Shown in pieces: positions 1-5,585 of a stretch of DNA of 8,411 bases. The stretch lies in assembly GCA_900545185.1 (NCBI GenBank), contig UQYH01000095.1, positions 1 through 8,411 of the forward strand. Direction: 5' to 3'. A model generated the notes under the pieces. The model was not told the origin of the DNA. It worked only from the letters and a program-made list of their open reading frames with translations, and did not search any database. Each line of letters begins with the position of its first letter. The stretch's first letter is position 1. The DNA is from an uncultured Eubacteriales bacterium. GTDB lineage: Bacteria > Bacillota > Clostridia > UBA1381 > UBA9506. Made by a program: the position numbers and the translations under genes.

Positions 1-5
1 CGCGT

Positions 6-97
6 CGGCTATTCGGTTGCAAGCGCCCTCATAACGCCTTTGGCTCATTACCAACCTTTTGCGAGTGTGCCTGCGGCACGAATATCTCTATGGTTCG
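6..97 (+). repeat. Dispersed direct repeat, copy 1
   Basis: This 92-bp block matches positions 5379-5470 in the same orientation without gaps. I count 87 identical positions of 92, with mismatches at 12, 34, 66, 68 and 71. The match ends sharply after TATGGTTCG. The left limit is uncertain because the window starts only five bases upstream. The plus-strand frame through the block is open in both copies, but four of the five differences change the amino acid, so coding conservation is not supported. It looks like a non-coding intergenic repeat of the genome rather than part of a gene. Confidence 0.9.
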
Positions 98-108
98 GCT
101 TTTTCAAG

Positions 109-145
109 TCGGAGCAAGCTTTATATCGCTTGCTCCGATTTTTTT
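109..145 (+). terminator. Rho-independent terminator
   Basis: An 11-bp perfect stem (TCGGAGCAAGC at 109-119 with GCTTGCTCCGA at 128-138) closes an 8-nt loop and is followed at once by seven T (139-145). This is a textbook intrinsic terminator on the plus strand. On the minus strand the hairpin is not followed by a T run, so it is directional. No plus-strand gene is visible in the window before it. It either ends a gene lying to the left of the window or belongs to the repeat unit at 6-97. Confidence 0.88.
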
Positions 146-152
146 GTAAAAA

Positions 153-212
153 TCAGAGTTCGCTCATGTCGCTGCTCCTCCTTTTTCCCAAAAAGGCAAA
201 GCCTTTTCGGGA
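153..212 (-). other. Hairpin, Shine-Dalgarno and 4-codon ORF
   Basis: Read on the minus strand, a stem (186-197 with 201-212, 12 pairs including one G-U, 3-nt loop) is followed by a strong ribosome site AAGGAGG (177-183), 9 nt, and ATG at 165-167. The reading frame stops after four codons (MSEL, TGA at 153-155). The site is either the surviving start of a lost gene, a leader-like micro-ORF, or a chance feature of the repeat region. Nothing downstream supports a functional product. The rest of 146-332 shows no gene. Confidence 0.3.
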
Positions 213-332
213 GCCATATATGATGTTATGCGCTATTTTTATTTTATCCGATTTGCTGTCATTCACGGCATTTCACATCTATTCGGGCGGCAATGCCTCC
301 GTCATATGCAGCCTGCCTATGCCATATACAGA

Positions 333-374
333 ACAACAAACCGGCCGACGCATCAGCGCCGACCGGTTTGTTGT
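333..374 (-). terminator. Long hairpin, probable minus-strand terminator
   Basis: The arms ACAACAAACCGG (333-344) and CCGGTTTGTTGT (363-374) are perfectly complementary. As minus-strand RNA the stem continues for seven more pairs (345-351 with 356-362), two of them U-G wobbles, giving 19 pairs around a 4-nt loop (352-355). As plus-strand RNA these two positions would be C-A mismatches. That asymmetry points to a minus-strand transcript. It lies 58 nt past the last stop codon of the leftward genes, and the T-rich distal arm could serve as the U tract. It is probably the end of the former xylA-xylB-GH30 transcript. Confidence 0.65.
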
Positions 375-432
375 GTTTCCGGACTCTGTTCGAGCCGCTT
401 GCCAAATCAGAAAAACGGCTTTTGATATGCTA

Positions 433-690
433 TTACTCTACATCATAGAGAATGGTTGAAGTGTAAAGACCTTGTTCGTCGGTAAATGCTATATAGAACT
501 TTTTAGCCTCTGGCGGCAGCGTAAAGGTAAATGTGTTTGTATCCTCAGCCGATGATGAAACGGGGCTGAAGCTGAACAGCGCCTCGGTTCCGTTTTTATA
601 TTCCAGGGCAGATGCCGTTGTATAGCAGAGCGCTGCGCTTTTCGCATTGCGATTTGTTGTAACGGTTACGGTATTTCCGGAAAGAACCGC
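433..690 (-). pseudogene. C-terminal fragment of an unidentified protein
   Basis: This frame encodes about 85 residues rich in Thr, Ser, Val and alternating hydrophobic positions (for example GNTVTVTTNRNAKSAAL and KKFYIAFTDEQGLYTSTILY) and ends at a normal stop at 433. The pattern fits a beta-sandwich or Ig-like C-terminal domain such as those at the end of some secreted or cytosolic esterases and hydrolases, but I cannot name the family. There is no credible start: the nearest Met (717) lies in sequence that encodes the GH30 fragment in another frame. So this is the tail of a gene whose front is missing, joined out of frame to the GH30 head near 685-693. It could be a remnant of the gene that once followed GH30 in the operon. 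Confidence 0.6.
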
Positions 691-904
691 ATCCGTCCTC
701 ATTAAACAGCTCGTCAAATATTGCTTTTTGCTTATCCTTTGATAGTCCGAATATTGCCTTTGCGCATATTTCGCTTATGCAGCATCCCCATCCGTATAGC
801 GGTTTTCCCTGCTTTTCGCTGATAATAAGTTCATCGCCCTTTCTGTCTGAGAATTCATTGTTTTTTGACCATTTTTCATTTTCTGTTGTTGATACCCAAT
901 TCAT
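684..904 (-). pseudogene. N-terminal fragment of GH30-like glycosidase
   Basis: The first 73 residues resemble the start of the GH30 (glucosylceramidase/beta-xylosidase-type) family. The segment from residue 27, ending LYGWGCCISEICAKA, then LSKDKQKAIFDELFNEDGCG, corresponds to the family's opening stretch with its 'GxGGxxTEA...LS...YF.EEGIGF' pattern. A good ribosome site (GGAAAGGATG, about 9 nt before the ATG at 902-904) supports the start, and no signal peptide is seen. After Gly73 the frame leaves the family, reads about 29 unrelated residues and stops at 596. The catalytic glutamates of GH30 lie far downstream and are absent, so the product cannot be active. It starts 50 nt after the xylB stop, which suggests it was the third gene of the xyl operon, perhaps releasing xylose or glucose from oligosaccharides in the cell. 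The family call rests on a short segment. Confidence 0.65.
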
Positions 905-954
905 ACTTTACATCCTTTCCGTAATGGTTTTGCACTTATTCGGTTATATTATCT

Positions 955-2442
955 TTATAATATTTTTGCCAGCCTTGAAAAACTGTCTTTTAATGCCGGA
1001 TATAACCCGTTATATACCGAATAAAACTTTTCGTATTCCATGTGATTTTCTTTAACCGGCGGCTGTTCTTCCTTAACCTTCACCAGCTTGGTGCAACCCT
1101 CCTGCACATTCTTAAAAACACCTGCTGCACATCCGGCAAGAATTGCGGCGCCAAGCGCAGGACCTTCATCCGATTGCATTATCTTCACCGGCATATCAAA
1201 CACATCCGCAATCATACCTCTCCAAAAGTTTCCTTTTGAACCTCCGCCGCAAAGCGCCATATCTGCCGCGCCAACCCCAACTTCATTCAGCACATCAAGA
1301 CAATTTTTCAGAGAATATGAAACCCCCTCCATAATCGCCCTTGCAAGATGCGCCTTTGTGTGCATTGCTGAAAGTCCGAAAAATACACCTCTTGCATCGA
1401 TATCCAAAATCGGTGTCCTTTCTCCCATTAAATAAGGAAGATAAATCAGTTTTTCCGCACCAATGGGAATGCTTTCACACAGCTTATCGATTTCACCGTA
1501 TGACAAATCCTTTGCAAAATTGTTTCTGAACCAGCTGAGCGAGAGTCCTGCCGCCTGTGTTACGCCCATCACATGCCAAGCACCCGGTACGGCACAGCAA
1601 AATGTGTGAATTCTGCCTTGCTTATCAAATATCATTTTATCTGTATGGGCAAAAACCACTCCACTTGTTCCTATTGTTGTGAACGCGCGTCCGTTTTTGC
1701 AAACACTCGTGCCGATTGCAGCCGCGGCATTATCCCCTGCGCCTGCCGCAACGGGAATACCATTTGTCAGGCCGCAAGCCTTTGCGGCATTCTCGGTTAC
1801 ATAGCCTGTCACTTCGGGACTTTCATAAACCTTTGCAAGCAAATCTTCATCAATCTCGAGCTTTTTTAACACCTCATCGCTCCAGCATCTTTTGCCGACA
1901 TCCAAAAGCTGCATTCCGGAAGCATCCGACACATCGGTCGCAAACACTCCGGTCAGCATAAATCTGATATAATCCTTCGGCAATAAAATATGGCGGCAAC
2001 GCTTAAAGTTTTCCGGTTCATGCTTTTTTACCCACATCATTTTTGCCGCGGTAAAGCTTGCCATAGCGGGATTTGCTGTAATTTCAATTAATCTGTCGCG
2101 TCCGACAAGCTCTTCAATCTCCTTGCATTCCTCTGCCGTTCTGCCGTCACACCAAATAATGGCGTTTCTGATTACCTCATTGTTTTCATCCAGCATCACA
2201 AGACCGTGCATTTGCCCCGAAAGTCCGATACCACAGATTTCACCGTCCACATTTTGAGTAATTTCGCAAAGAGTTTTGTACACGGCACGCCACCAATCAT
2301 TTGGATTTTGCTCCGCCCAACCGTTTTTCGGCTGATACATCGGATATTCCTCTGTTGCTGACGCAACAACCTTTCCTTCGGGGTCAAACAAAACACTCTT
2401 TGTTCCCGATGTACCAATATCTATTCCAATTAAATATTTCAT
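955..2442 (-). CDS. xylB: Xylulokinase
   Basis: This cytoplasmic FGGY-family kinase phosphorylates D-xylulose with ATP to give D-xylulose 5-phosphate, feeding the pentose phosphate pathway. At 495 residues it has the usual length. The N-terminal actin-like lobe begins with the phosphate-loop motif IGIDIGTSGTKS (5-16). The substrate-binding motif LSGQMHG is at 74-80 and WCDGRT at 97-102. The catalytic aspartate is Asp237 in VAAGAGDNAA, matching Asp233 of E. coli XylB. The C-terminal lobe carries TTIGTSG (255-261) and the FGGY signature region LCGGGSKGNFWRGMIADV (397-414). The ATG at 2440-2442 has an AGGGGG ribosome site 7 nt upstream, placed in the 14-nt gap after xylA. Tight spacing to xylA indicates one transcript and likely translational coupling. 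No terminator is visible directly after its stop. The gene looks intact. Confidence 0.97.
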   Translation of the reverse strand: MKYLIGIDIGTSGTKSVLFDPEGKVVASATEEYPMYQPKNGWAEQNPNDWWRAVYKTLCEITQNVDGEICGIGLSGQMHGLVMLDENNEVIRNAIIWCDGRTAEECKEIEELVGRDRLIEITANPAMASFTAAKMMWVKKHEPENFKRCRHILLPKDYIRFMLTGVFATDVSDASGMQLLDVGKRCWSDEVLKKLEIDEDLLAKVYESPEVTGYVTENAAKACGLTNGIPVAAGAGDNAAAAIGTSVCKNGRAFTTIGTSGVVFAHTDKMIFDKQGRIHTFCCAVPGAWHVMGVTQAAGLSLSWFRNNFAKDLSYGEIDKLCESIPIGAEKLIYLPYLMGERTPILDIDARGVFFGLSAMHTKAHLARAIMEGVSYSLKNCLDVLNEVGVGAADMALCGGGSKGNFWRGMIADVFDMPVKIMQSDEGPALGAAILAGCAAGVFKNVQEGCTKLVKVKEEQPPVKENHMEYEKFYSVYNGLYPALKDSFSRLAKIL

Positions 2443-2456
2443 TGTGTTACCCCCTA

Positions 2457-3767
2457 CTAATTAAATATAATGCTGTTGATGACACTTTCAAGATACTCCT
2501 GACGCCCGCTTTCCGGCTTTACCTCATTTAACGAAAGCGCATACTCTGACAGCTCATTAAGGTCTGTTTCGCCGTTGACGATTTTTGCACCCATACCGCT
2601 TTCATATGAAGAATATCTCTTCTTTACAAATTCATCGATTCTGCCATCCTCAATAATTTTATAAGCATTTCTAAGGCCTAAAGCAAATGCATCCATTCCG
2701 GCTATATGCGCAAGGAATATATCCTCTATCGTGTTTGAGCCGCGCCTTGTCTTTGCGTCAAAATTAAGCCCTCCGTTTGTAAAACCGCCGGCACGCAGAA
2801 TTTCAAGCATTGCAAATGTGGCGCTGTATACATCAGTCGGGAATTGATCGGTATCCCACCCCAAATGGCAATCACCTTGGTTTGCATCAACAGAACCCAG
2901 CACATTATTAACTCTGCAAACGCAAAGCTCATGTTCAAATGTGTGACCCGCAAGAGTTGCATGGTTTGCTTCAATATTCAGTTTGAAGTCTTTTTCCAAA
3001 CCGTATTTGCGCAGAAAAGCAAGTACAGTCGAAGCATCGAAATCATACTGATGCTTGATAGGCTCTTTCGGCTTTGGCTCTATATAGAAATCGCCGTCAT
3101 ATCCCTTGCTTCGTGCATATTCAACCGCCATCTTCAAAAACCGTGCATAATTATCCTGTTCCAATGCCATATCGGTGTTTAAAAGTGTTTCATAGCCCTC
3201 TCTGCCGCCCCAGAACACATAGCCGTTTCCGCCGAGCTCAATAGTAATATCTATTGCCTTTTTCACCTGCGCGGCAGCGTATGCAAAAGCGTCGGCACAA
3301 CACGAGGTGGACGCTCCGTGCATATATTTCGGTGCGGTAAAGCAGTTAGCCGTTCCCCACAAAAGCTTTATTCCATATTTATTCATCTGTTCTTTTATAA
3401 TCGGAACGATAACATCGAGATTTTGCTGAAATTCCGACAGGGATTTTCCCTCCGGTGCAATATCTCTGTCATGAAAGCAGAAGTATTCAATGCCAAGTTT
3501 ATTCATAATTTCAAATGCGGCATAAACCTTTTTCTTGTAAATTTCAATCGGGTTTTCCTCGCCAAGGCTTTTGTCAATCGTTCCGACGCCGAACATATCT
3601 GTACCGTCAGCAACCATTGTATGCCAATACGCCATAGAAAACTTCAGATGTTCACTCATCTTTTTTCCGCCGATTATCTCGTCCTTATTATAGTGCTTAA
3701 ATGAAAACGGATTCTTTGACTTTACTCCCTCATACTTAATGTTTAAAATATTCAAAAACTGTTCCAT
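2457..3767 (-). CDS. xylA: Xylose isomerase
   Basis: XylA interconverts D-xylose and D-xylulose, the first step of bacterial xylose use, as a cytoplasmic metal-dependent TIM-barrel tetramer. The 436-residue length and the N-terminal segment (KYEGVKSKNPFSFKHYN, 11-27) place it in the longer (class II) group with the E. coli enzyme. Catalytic residues are in place: His99 and Asp102 (FHDRDIAPEG), Lys232, and metal ligands Glu230, Glu266, His269, Asp294, Asp305, Asp307 and Asp337. All sit exactly two positions before their E. coli counterparts. The signature VFWGGREGYETLLNTD is at 184-199. The ATG at 3765-3767 follows an AAGGAGG site by about 10 nt. It heads the leftward xyl operon and faces an AraC-type regulator across 147 bp. 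I see no damage to the gene. Confidence 0.98.
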   Translation of the reverse strand: MEQFLNILNIKYEGVKSKNPFSFKHYNKDEIIGGKKMSEHLKFSMAYWHTMVADGTDMFGVGTIDKSLGEENPIEIYKKKVYAAFEIMNKLGIEYFCFHDRDIAPEGKSLSEFQQNLDVIVPIIKEQMNKYGIKLLWGTANCFTAPKYMHGASTSCCADAFAYAAAQVKKAIDITIELGGNGYVFWGGREGYETLLNTDMALEQDNYARFLKMAVEYARSKGYDGDFYIEPKPKEPIKHQYDFDASTVLAFLRKYGLEKDFKLNIEANHATLAGHTFEHELCVCRVNNVLGSVDANQGDCHLGWDTDQFPTDVYSATFAMLEILRAGGFTNGGLNFDAKTRRGSNTIEDIFLAHIAGMDAFALGLRNAYKIIEDGRIDEFVKKRYSSYESGMGAKIVNGETDLNELSEYALSLNEVKPESGRQEYLESVINSIIFN

Positions 3768-3792
3768 TATTTTGAAACCTCCTTTTTAATTT

Positions 3793-3822
3793 AGTATATC
3801 ATAAATATTCAAATTAGCTCAA
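3793..3822 (-). promoter_or_regulatory. Candidate xylA promoter
   Basis: On the minus strand a -35 box TTGAGC (3817-3822) and a -10 box TATACT (3793-3798) are 18 bp apart, and TGA precedes the -10 as an extended -10 element. Transcription would start near 3786, about 19 nt before the xylA start codon, with the ribosome site in between. The -35 matches the TTGACA consensus at four of six positions, which leaves room for activation by a regulator bound just upstream. Confidence 0.6.
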
Positions 3823-3829
3823 TACATTT

Positions 3830-3860
3830 ATAGCTTTTTATGCGACAGATATTGCTTTTT
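3830..3860. promoter_or_regulatory. Candidate operator of the AraC-type regulator
   Basis: AT(A/T)GCTTTTT occurs twice in the same orientation, at 3830-3839 and 3851-3860, exactly 21 bp apart, that is two turns of the helix. AraC/XylS proteins commonly bind two direct half-sites with about this period through their paired HTH motifs. One half-site lies 7 bp upstream of the xylA -35, a typical activator position. The other covers the -35 of the regulator's own promoter, a typical autorepression position. The repeat is short and T-rich, so chance is possible. Confidence 0.45.
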
Positions 3861-3880
3861 TGTAAAATATGTGATATACT
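3852..3880 (+). promoter_or_regulatory. Candidate promoter of the AraC-type gene
   Basis: TTGCTT (3852-3857) and TATACT (3875-3880) are separated by an ideal 17 bp, and TGA directly before the -10 makes an extended -10. Transcription would start near 3887, leaving a leader of about 28 nt that contains the G-rich ribosome site. The -35 overlaps the candidate operator half-site at 3851-3860. Confidence 0.6.
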
Positions 3881-3897
3881 TTTTTACGTATTAATAT

Positions 3898-3907
3898 AAG
3901 GGGGGGG
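3898..3907 (+). promoter_or_regulatory. Ribosome site inside a run of eight G
   Basis: AAGGGGGGGG (3898-3907), with eight consecutive G at 3900-3907, lies 7 nt before the GTG at 3915. It is the only plausible ribosome site for the regulator and supports the GTG start over the downstream ATG at 3951, which has none. A homopolymer in this position can change length by slippage and thereby shift Shine-Dalgarno spacing. Confidence 0.6.
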
Positions 3908-3914
3908 ATAAACT

Positions 3915-4742
3915 GTGCAGGATATTTTCTTTGAAAACTTTCACACGGCAATGGTGAATTATCCATATATGGATTTTAACTCAAGAAATATTAATTACCT
4001 TTCGCATTTTCATGAGGAAATTGAAATTATTGAAGTAGTTTCGGGGGAAGTTGTCATCCTATGCGAAAGTAAAACTTTTTATGCTTCCGCCGGAGATATT
4101 TGCATTTTTATGCCCGGTGAAGTGCATGGATTTTCATCTGTGAAAGAGAATCATCTGTATATTTTAAAAATTAATTGCAAACAATCTGTAGAAAGCATAG
4201 ATTTTAAATCCCTTCGGATATCACCGGTCGTAATTAAGTCAAATGAACCCTTAAACACCGAACTCAGGCTCGATATTGAACAGCTAAAAAAAGAAATTGA
4301 ACATCAACAGACAGGGTATTCTTATCTTGTTAATTCAATTTCCAATAAAATTCTGTATCAAATTATAAGATGCGACCGGCTTCATAAATTAGACAGCGAA
4401 AAACGCAAGAAAAACGTAACCGTCTTATCCGTCCTAAAGAAAAGCAACGAGTACATAGAGAAGCATTACAAAGAACCTATTTCTCTTTCGGATATTGCGG
4501 TATATTGCGGTTTTTCAAAATATTATTTCGCGCATTACTTTCACGAAATTACCGGCCAAACGTTCTATGTTTTTTTAACGCTCCATAGGCTTGAAAAGGC
4601 AATTTCCGAATTGTTAAACTCTGATAACAAAATCACAGACATCGCCTATAATTGCGGTTTTTCAAACGTACGCTCATTTAACCGCACCTTTAAATCCACA
4701 TTTGGAATAACCCCTTCCGAATACAAAAAAACATTTTGTTAA
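3915..4742 (+). CDS. AraC-family transcriptional regulator of xyl genes
   Basis: This 275-residue cytoplasmic DNA-binding protein has the two-domain layout of AraC-type sugar regulators. The N-terminal cupin (about 10-90) carries SHFHEEIEI (30-38), with His31 and His33 as the conserved cupin positions, and MPGEVH (66-71). A linker with a likely helical, dimerising segment follows (about 115-165). The C-terminal domain has two helix-turn-helix units: 190-210 (LSDIAVYCGFSKYYFAHYF) and 240-260 (ITDIAYNCGFSNVRSFNRTF), ending with the family's TPSEYKK (266-272). It starts with GTG and diverges from xylA, so it very probably senses xylose or a related sugar and controls xylAB. Many clostridia and bacilli use a ROK-family XylR here instead, so the AraC type is a minor point of interest. 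The sugar specificity is inferred from position only. Confidence 0.9.
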   Translation: MQDIFFENFHTAMVNYPYMDFNSRNINYLSHFHEEIEIIEVVSGEVVILCESKTFYASAGDICIFMPGEVHGFSSVKENHLYILKINCKQSVESIDFKSLRISPVVIKSNEPLNTELRLDIEQLKKEIEHQQTGYSYLVNSISNKILYQIIRCDRLHKLDSEKRKKNVTVLSVLKKSNEYIEKHYKEPISLSDIAVYCGFSKYYFAHYFHEITGQTFYVFLTLHRLEKAISELLNSDNKITDIAYNCGFSNVRSFNRTFKSTFGITPSEYKKTFC

Positions 4743-4821
4743 ATAAAGATTTATGTTATTTATTATGAGTTAAAAGAGTGCATTTATTGCTATTGCAAAT
4801 AGATTTCTATGAACCTAAACA

Positions 4822-4852
4822 GAATGAGTCCGGCATAATGCCAAACTCATTC
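4822..4852 (-). terminator. Hairpin, possible minus-strand terminator
   Basis: GAATGAGT (4822-4829) pairs with ACTCATTC (4845-4852), and GGCA (4832-4835) pairs with TGCC (4839-4842). The two bases between these blocks are CC opposite AA on the plus strand but UU opposite GG in minus-strand RNA, so only the minus transcript forms a continuous 14-pair stem with a 3-nt loop. It lies about 140 nt beyond the stop of the phosphoglucomutase remnant and may be its old 3' end. The following minus-strand sequence (TGTTTAGGTTC) is only mildly T-rich. The rest of 4743-4989 shows no gene and no clear terminator for the plus-strand regulator. Confidence 0.45.
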
Positions 4853-4989
4853 AATGACAAACTACTGTTTCCTCAAAAAAATTCTTCAGATTGTTCTACA
4901 CTATAATTTATCATCTTGGAGACCCCACAAAAACTTTACACTCCATCCGTTTTTGACTCAAATTGGTCATTTGGCAATATAACAGCATT

Positions 4990-5331
4990 TTAGTCAAAAC
5001 TCAGCTTAAAGTCGCGTGCAATCTCTTTAATATCGATACCTTTGTCACCCTCAATTTCGTAATAGAACTTGATTTTCGGCTCTGTTCCGGATGGACGAAC
5101 CGCAAACCAACCCTTATCGAGGAAGAATTTAAGCACGTCCGATTTCGGCATTCCGTCTATTCCGTTTGAATAATCCTTAACCTCTGTCACCTTATAGCCG
5201 GCTATAGTCTGAGGCTTATTCTCGCGCATACGTTTCATTATTGCCTTAATCTTTTCCGCCCCGTCAGAACCCTTTAATATCAGCGTTTTAAGTCCGCTCT
5301 TAACATATCCATACTTTTTGCAAATTCCCAT
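4990..5331 (-). pseudogene. C-terminal remnant of phosphoglucomutase/phosphomannomutase
   Basis: About 112 residues match the C-terminal end of an alpha-D-phosphohexomutase: CKKYGYVKSGLKT near the start, then KGSDGAEKIKAIMKRMREN, IAGYKVTEVKDY and the domain IV phosphate-binding loop RPSGTEPKIKFYYEIEG (5074-5097 encodes RPSGTEPK). The full enzyme (about 550-580 residues in the PgcA type common in Firmicutes) interconverts hexose 1- and 6-phosphates. The active-site serine, metal-binding and sugar-binding domains are all missing. Upstream of about 5331 the open frame runs into the dispersed repeat and loses all resemblance. The apparent TTG start at 5427 lies inside that repeat. The surviving frame has no internal stop or frameshift, so the truncation may be recent or the join may be an assembly error. 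Confidence 0.85.
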
Positions 5332-5378
5332 TAGGCCGACATGCGGCCGCGAATGATAAGTGTTTTCGGCTCGCCCAC

Positions 5379-5470
5379 CGGCTACTCGGTTGCAAGCGCC
5401 CTCATATCGCCTTTGGCTCATTACCAACCTTTTGCGAGAGCGCTTGCGGCACGAATATCTCTATGGTTCG
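5379..5470 (+). repeat. Dispersed direct repeat, copy 2
   Basis: This is the second copy of the 92-bp block at 6-97 (87 of 92 identical, no gaps, same orientation). It ends after the same TATGGTTCG. On its left, about 45 bp (5332-5378, including a GCGGCCGC palindrome at 5343-5350) separate it from the phosphoglucomutase remnant, and part of that may belong to a longer repeat unit that copy 1 cannot show because the window begins there. Copy 2 lacks the perfect GTGCC/GGCAC mini-hairpin (67-71 with 75-79) seen in copy 1. Confidence 0.9.
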
Positions 5471-5483
5471 ATTTTTACATATT

Positions 5484-5554
5484 ACTTTTCACTCTTCACT
5501 TGAATTTTATGTGCCGATTTTTTGGAAAGTAACAAGTAATAGTGAAAAGTGAAG
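5484..5554. repeat. AT-rich inverted repeat with alternative pairings
   Basis: ACTTTTCACT (5484-5493) is a perfect inverted copy of AGTGAAAAGT (5541-5550). CTTCACTT (5494-5501) is an inverted copy of AAGTGAAG (5547-5554), and ATTACTT (5481-5487) of AAGTAAT (5534-5540). The pairings overlap, so they exclude one another. The tract lies between repeat copy 2 and the stop of the aminotransferase gene and could act as a weak 3' structure for the leftward operon, but no T-tailed stem is present. 5332-5585 contains no other gene. Confidence 0.55.
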
Positions 5555-5585
5555 ATGTGCGGTACAAGCTCGCTGACACACCCCG

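Noticed and set aside
40..459. Plus-strand open frame of 139 codons across the repeat and terminator
   Set aside because: It contains a dispersed repeat, a perfect terminator and a long hairpin, has no ribosome site and no recognisable protein. The matching frame in the second repeat copy differs mostly by amino-acid-changing substitutions.
777..1055. Plus-strand 92-codon frame opposite the GH30 fragment and the xylB end
   Set aside because: It is hydrophobic but lies antisense to two recognised coding segments and has no ribosome site; it is a shadow frame.
4743..4989. Possible terminator for the AraC-type gene right after its stop
   Set aside because: The sequence is AT-rich with only short weak self-complementarity and no GC-rich stem with a T run on the plus strand.
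5343..5350. GCGGCCGC as a sign of a cloning artefact
   Set aside because: A single NotI palindrome is weak evidence; no vector or adaptor sequence is recognisable around it, and it may belong to the natural repeat.
5332..5427. N-terminal 32 residues of the frame leading into the phosphoglucomutase remnant as a true gene start
   Set aside because: The start is a TTG inside the dispersed repeat and the residues do not resemble the enzyme family. The open frame is accidental.
5341..5532. Plus-strand 63-codon frame through repeat copy 2
   Set aside because: It is the same repeat-borne frame as in copy 1, without ribosome site or conservation pattern, ending in AT-rich inverted-repeat sequence.
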